Source: Lachnospiraceae bacterium UBA1755
Lineage (GTDB): Bacteria > Bacillota > Clostridia > Lachnospirales > Lachnospiraceae
DNA length: 25,752 nt
Assembly (NCBI GenBank): GCA_002314805.1
Contig: DCHJ01000118.1
Span: 1-25,752 of the forward strand
Direction of reading: 5' to 3'
The notes below the pieces were generated by a model. That model saw only the letters and a list, made by a program, of their open reading frames with translations, made no database searches and had not been told where the DNA came from. Shown here piece by piece: positions 21,877 to 25,752 of this stretch (positions within the stretch are counted from its first letter, which is position 1; each line of letters starts with the position of its first letter). The position numbers were made by a program, and so were the translations under genes.

Positions 21877-24171
21877 ATGAATAAACTCACAAAAACCAGA
21901 TATATTGTGACGAAAGTGATACTTGTCATACTCAATGCAGCTGCAGTGCTGGGATTTATGGCAAGTGTTTCTTTGTTATACAGCAATGCAAATTTTAAGG
22001 CAGGGTTCACAAACCTCAATACAGAAGTGTATGAGGATTCTCCTTTGTTTATGGCACAGTTTTCCAAGGATGTTCAGTACGTCTTTGACTATATAGAGTA
22101 CAAGGATGTATTTGAGACAGACGGAAAATTTGATCCCGATAAGGTGATTTTCAGTGTCAGCGAAGGGCCAAACGGAGATACCCAGTTTACGGTACAGGAT
22201 ATAATAGTGACTGCCCGCCGCCGGGGATACTATCTTGACGAGAATTATCAGGTTCTTGTTATTCCCGACATTGTCACAAGCAACGATGAAAGTACATATA
22301 CGATCAACTGGACGGCATATGCCCAGAGCCGTGAAATTACCGAACCGGCAGATGAATTTGTTACCATCGATGAACTTATCATGGAAGTACTCACCAGACT
22401 CTCAAAGTATTATGCGGCTTATGACAGACTGATTGCGAAGCCTTCAAATTTTGCTTTTCGGGTAGAATATGGTTCAGATGTATTTACCAACAACAGGGCT
22501 CTTTCGGCTCACAATGTGGATCAGTTCGGAAGGTATGCAGTATGCACCGGAGACAGTCTTGTAATACAGAATAATCTTATCAATTCTCCGGTAAATCTCG
22601 GGTATCTTTTCGAATCAAGCAAGTATAATACTGCAGGTCTGGTCAATAAGGCAGCATACGTAGCTGTGGATACAAGCTATCAGGCTGAAGATGTTTACAA
22701 GACAGAAGCAGCGAAGTATGCACTGGAGAGAGAAGCTTATTTTAAAGAACTGCTTGCTGTCACAATATCTATCTTCGTAATAGCTGTGACACTGGTACTG
22801 CTTGTGATCCTTGCGGTACGAAGCCGGGATAATATTGAAGAGCTTTCATTATTTAAGGGATACAAGGGCAGTTTTGAAGGCAGGATTTTTGCATGCGCAC
22901 TTGCAATCATTGTACTTCTGTATCTTACTGAGAATGTATTCAAACGAATGCTTCATATATATCTGCCATATGAATCCTGGGCCTTTGCAGAACGTGTTAC
23001 CGGTTATGGATGTATCTATGCATGTGTAGCAGCGACTACACTCAGTATATTGCAGTCAGCCCTTGCGGGTAATCTGTGGAAGTGTTCGCTTATTCATAGA
23101 CTCTTTGATAAGCTTGACCGATACATTGATGAAAACTCTTTCAATAAACGCAGTACATTATGTATAGTCGGAGTCATAGTATTTGAACTTCTGATCAGCA
23201 TAGTAATAGTAGTGCTGTTCGTAAAAGAGAGAACCCTTATGGGACGTTTTATTGCCATTGCGGTAATTCTGCTGGGAGTAATTGGCAACATAGTGATGAT
23301 CCTCTGGGCACTGAAGAAGAGCGGCCAGCTTGATAAGATCGCGGTTGCAATTTCAGAGATGGCAGACGGCAAGACGAGTTATCAGTTAAGTGTGGATGAG
23401 TTTGACGGCAAAGAAGAAAAAATAGCTGAGAATCTCAACAGTCTCAGTGCAGGACTTGATAAGGCAATCAATGAAAAGGTCAAGAGCGAGAGGATGAAGG
23501 CCGACCTCATTACCAATGTAAGTCACGATATTAAGACACCGCTTACAAGCATTATCAATTATGTTGATCTGATAAAACGTGAACAGCCGACAGATCCGAA
23601 GATATGTGAATATCTGGAAGTACTGGATCAGAAATCTCAGCACCTCAAGCACCTTACCGAGGATCTGGTTGAGGCAAGCAAGGTTTCCAGCGGTAATGTT
23701 AACCTGCAGATAATGGATATTGATTTTGTGGAGATGGTACAGCAGGCAAATGGTGAATTTGAAGAAAAGTTTGCAACGAGAGGGCTTACTATAGTACCTT
23801 CGTATCCTACGGATTCTTCGGGAGCCATCAGGCCCCTTATGATAAAGGCTGACGGCGCGTCGCTCTGGAGAGTACTGGAGAATCTCTATAACAATGCTTT
23901 CAAGTATGCATTGGAGCATTCACGGGTATATGTAGATATGCAGAGATGTGAGGACGGAAGAGCAGAGTTTGTGATGAAAAACATTTCAGCAAGAGCTCTC
24001 AATATAGGCGTAGATGAACTGACAGAACGATTTGTCCGCGGGGATGTTTCAAGGACTACAGAGGGCTCCGGTCTGGGACTCTCAATTGCAACATCCCTTA
24101 CCCGGCTTCAGGGCGGTTCCTTCTCGATACAGATAGACGGAGATCTCTTCAAGGCAATCGTAAGAATATAA
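21877..24171 (+). CDS. Membrane sensor histidine kinase, six predicted helices
   Basis: A 764-residue kinase, probably partner of the preceding response regulator. It has one helix (~10-34), an extracytoplasmic sensor of about 250 residues (~35-288), and then five more helices (~291-313, 336-354, 375-397, 426-449, 456-479). A HAMP-like linker follows. The H-box is VSHDIKTPLTS with phospho-acceptor His550, the N-box is NLYNNAFKYA (near 670-679), an F-box-like ELTERFVRGD follows, and the G2 box is GSGLGLS (730-736). The G1 box DxGxG is missing and replaced by KNISARALN, as in some VanS-like kinases. The multi-helix block between sensor and DHp domain is larger than the two-helix norm and may itself sense a membrane signal. 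ATAAGG before the ATG is a modest ribosome site. Confidence 0.93.
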   Translation: MNKLTKTRYIVTKVILVILNAAAVLGFMASVSLLYSNANFKAGFTNLNTEVYEDSPLFMAQFSKDVQYVFDYIEYKDVFETDGKFDPDKVIFSVSEGPNGDTQFTVQDIIVTARRRGYYLDENYQVLVIPDIVTSNDESTYTINWTAYAQSREITEPADEFVTIDELIMEVLTRLSKYYAAYDRLIAKPSNFAFRVEYGSDVFTNNRALSAHNVDQFGRYAVCTGDSLVIQNNLINSPVNLGYLFESSKYNTAGLVNKAAYVAVDTSYQAEDVYKTEAAKYALEREAYFKELLAVTISIFVIAVTLVLLVILAVRSRDNIEELSLFKGYKGSFEGRIFACALAIIVLLYLTENVFKRMLHIYLPYESWAFAERVTGYGCIYACVAATTLSILQSALAGNLWKCSLIHRLFDKLDRYIDENSFNKRSTLCIVGVIVFELLISIVIVVLFVKERTLMGRFIAIAVILLGVIGNIVMILWALKKSGQLDKIAVAISEMADGKTSYQLSVDEFDGKEEKIAENLNSLSAGLDKAINEKVKSERMKADLITNVSHDIKTPLTSIINYVDLIKREQPTDPKICEYLEVLDQKSQHLKHLTEDLVEASKVSSGNVNLQIMDIDFVEMVQQANGEFEEKFATRGLTIVPSYPTDSSGAIRPLMIKADGASLWRVLENLYNNAFKYALEHSRVYVDMQRCEDGRAEFVMKNISARALNIGVDELTERFVRGDVSRTTEGSGLGLSIATSLTRLQGGSFSIQIDGDLFKAIVRI

Positions 24172-24230
24172 CTGGTGGTGGTGGGGATACTGTTTTCCTG
24201 CGGATTGTTTTTCATTCTGCCGGAAGTATA

Positions 24231-24334
24231 CAGTACTGATGATGTGGGGAAGCTGACTTCCTGTGTGCTGATGCCATTCTGTCGGCCGGATGCAGTACTG
24301 ATGAGGTGGGAAAGCTGACTTCCTGTGTGCTGAT
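24231..24334 (+). repeat. 42-bp direct repeat, period 62
   Basis: Bases 24231-24272 and 24293-24334 match at 40 of 42 positions (CAGTACTGATGA... to ...CTTCCTGTGTGCTGAT). Further degenerate relatives ending in GCAGTACG or GCAGTGTG lie near 24354, 24552 and 24646, so the spacer 24172-24699 is largely decayed repeats. No gene is supported there. Confidence 0.8.
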
Positions 24335-24517
24335 TTCCACTCCGCTGTCGAACCGCAGTACGTGCAGATGTGAAAGCACAGTTTTGGTTTGCGACAATTT
24401 CGATTTCACCGGTTTTTACCAACACGTTTTGTCCTATAGGCCTATTATTAAAATTTCCGTTGTTACAATTTTCATTCCGCGAACCGACACTGCAGAGACA
24501 GCGTAGAGACACTGCAT

Positions 24518-24595
24518 TTTTACGCATTAATTTCCGAGCCGCCGGAAGATTGCAGTACGTATGGCGGAAGAAGTGAGGAATCACTTTGCGTAAAA
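24518..24595. other. Multi-branched inverted-repeat element
   Basis: TTTTACGCA (24518-24526) pairs with TGCGTAAAA (24587-24595). Inside are CCGCC/GGCGG (24539-24543/24563-24567) and a perfect AAGTGA-GGAA-TCACTT hairpin (24571-24586) that abuts the outer stem. This could be a structured RNA, the minus-strand 3' region of lplA, or a small mobile-element relic. Confidence 0.4.
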
Positions 24596-24699
24596 CACCA
24601 TTCAGCAGGCAGATTACTGCACGGATTTCTGACCCGCTGGAAGATCGCAGTGTGGACGATATGAAGACACGGCACAGGGTATTCGCTCACTATCGTCTA

Positions 24700-25668
24700 T
24701 CAAAATAGACTCAGGATTTCTTCTCTGGCTATGCTGCCAAAATATGGCGTCAGATCATTGGGAAGGACCGCGGCAATATCTGACTTTTCAAATCGGCATC
24801 CTCTAAGAGATGCTTCTAAAGTATCAAGCGACTGCAGACTGAGGTAATCTCCAAAAAATCTGATATCAGTAATGCAGCCATGCTCTGTCCGGGCTTGCAC
24901 TTCTACGGTACCACCTGCAAAACGAGTCTTACATGTAATATCGGCTGCAAGTGACCGACCGTAATTCCATTCGTAGGTATCATACTTGGCTTCCTTAAGC
25001 TGCACTGCCGCCGCCAGCTCATAAGGATTGAGAGAGGAAATCTCAAGATCATCCTTGGCAAGCGCTTTCTTGAGGTAGTCCCAGAATTCATGCAAAGTCA
25101 TCCCCGGGAGGTATTCACTTATGTTTGCGATATGGCTGCGTACGGACTTGATCCCCTTGGCCTTGACCTTGTCAGGGTCCACCGATAGCACCTCTCCTGC
25201 GCGATCCAGATCTTCATTAAAGAGGAGAGTCCCATGATGAAGGATACGCCCGTTATGATGCCGCTGAGCGATCCCTGATACCTTACGGCCTTCCACCAGA
25301 ATATCATTACGCCCCGAAACCTCTGCCGGGATCCCAAGACTTTTCAGTGCTTCTACCACAGGTCCTGTGAATTTTTGAAAAGCAGTCTTATTACCTGTTT
25401 CTTCGTCAGTAATAAAACTATAATTCAGATTTCCTAAGTCATGATAGACGGCTCCGCCGCCTGTAGTCCTGCGAACTACATTGACATGATACTTCTCTAC
25501 GGCATCCTTATTGATCTCTGCAATAGTATTTTGGTTCTGTCCGATAACAATAGTATTATCATTCTGCCACAGCATCAGATAATCCCCTTCAGACTTTGTT
25601 GTTAATACCAGTTCCTCGTATGCCAGATTGTAATATGGATTTGTTGAATTCGTCTCTAAATATTTCAT
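24700..25668 (-). CDS. lplA: Lipoate-protein ligase A
   Basis: A 322-residue two-domain enzyme that activates free lipoate with ATP and attaches it to lipoyl domains of 2-oxoacid dehydrogenases or GcvH. Substrate-loop motif RRTTGGGAVYHDLGNLNYSF (66-85) and the catalytic lysine in EGRKVSGIAQ (Lys129) are present, and the C-terminal accessory domain (~250-322) is complete, as in E. coli LplA. The start ATG (25666-25668) is fixed by the conserved N-terminus MKYLETNSTNPYYNLAYEE. There is no Shine-Dalgarno sequence before it. No lipoylated enzyme gene is nearby, and downstream (toward lower coordinates) I see only a weak terminator candidate. Confidence 0.96.
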   Translation of the reverse strand: MKYLETNSTNPYYNLAYEELVLTTKSEGDYLMLWQNDNTIVIGQNQNTIAEINKDAVEKYHVNVVRRTTGGGAVYHDLGNLNYSFITDEETGNKTAFQKFTGPVVEALKSLGIPAEVSGRNDILVEGRKVSGIAQRHHNGRILHHGTLLFNEDLDRAGEVLSVDPDKVKAKGIKSVRSHIANISEYLPGMTLHEFWDYLKKALAKDDLEISSLNPYELAAAVQLKEAKYDTYEWNYGRSLAADITCKTRFAGGTVEVQARTEHGCITDIRFFGDYLSLQSLDTLEASLRGCRFEKSDIAAVLPNDLTPYFGSIAREEILSLF

Positions 25669-25674
25669 GGCTGT

Positions 25675-25702
25675 ATTCTATCACAATTATTTCGTTTTGC
25701 AA
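25675..25702 (-). promoter_or_regulatory. lplA promoter, possibly leaderless
   Basis: Read on the minus strand, TTGCAA (25697-25702), a 16-base spacer and TAGAAT (25675-25680) are followed after only 6 bases by the start codon. A transcript starting ~7 bases after the -10 box would begin at or next to the A of the ATG. Confidence 0.5.
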
Positions 25703-25752
25703 TTCGCAGTATCCAAAGGCTGAAAATCGGCAGTAACTTTTCACGAAGTCGC

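Overview
The window looks like a chromosomal segment from a Gram-positive, low-to-mid GC Clostridia member, most likely Lachnospiraceae-like. The reasons are strong AGGAGG-type ribosome sites, an RbsA/RhaT-type sugar importer, an RsbW/STAS partner-switching cluster, a VanR-like two-component pair, a zinc-ribbon membrane protein and a free-standing corrinoid protein. I cannot name a species. There is no rRNA, tRNA, CRISPR array, phage module or intact transposase.

Bases 1-7104 form a sugar-uptake and catabolic block. It runs: end of a periplasmic-type sugar-binding protein, a double-NBD ATPase, two permeases, L-rhamnose mutarotase (rhaM), a creatininase-family amidohydrolase, and an M24 'pita-bread' protein that has lost metal ligands. 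The first five genes have the order of the rhizobial rhaSTPQU rhamnose transporter locus, so the imported sugar is probably L-rhamnose or a related sugar. The creatininase/creatinase-like pair at the end is unexplained and is the most interesting enzymology here. Bases 7255-8597 carry a TM2-domain protein and an orphan corrinoid protein. tadA lies at 8885-9391 on the minus strand, convergent with the corrinoid gene across a shared terminator.

Bases 9757-13012 encode an ABC-2 type exporter (one ATPase, two membrane subunits). A zinc-ribbon single-pass protein with a large extracytoplasmic part follows (13426-15873). Next is a regulatory cluster: an RsbW-like anti-sigma kinase, an HD-domain SpoT/Mesh1-like hydrolase, and a fusion of a STAS anti-anti-sigma domain to an aminoglycoside-phosphotransferase-like kinase. 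The rest is a phosphohexomutase (18945-20444), an OmpR/VanR-type response regulator, a 764-residue sensor kinase and, on the minus strand, lipoate-protein ligase A (24700-25668).

The spacers are unusual. Almost every long intergenic region holds local tandem duplications: a 12-bp unit x6, a 60-bp and a 30-bp pair, a 61-bp and an 85-bp pair, a 90-bp unit x4 with higher-order ABAB structure, a ~76-bp unit x3 and a 62-bp pair. Each ~76-bp unit carries a near-consensus sigma-70 promoter (TTGACA-18-TATAAA) pointing at the response regulator. A dispersed word close to TGATTTGCGGGTGCGCA occurs in at least six separate spacers. In three of them it is the right arm of a hairpin, and in one spacer two opposed copies flank the promoter-like repeats. 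This looks like a family of short, non-coding, possibly mobile or regulatory elements that I do not recognise.
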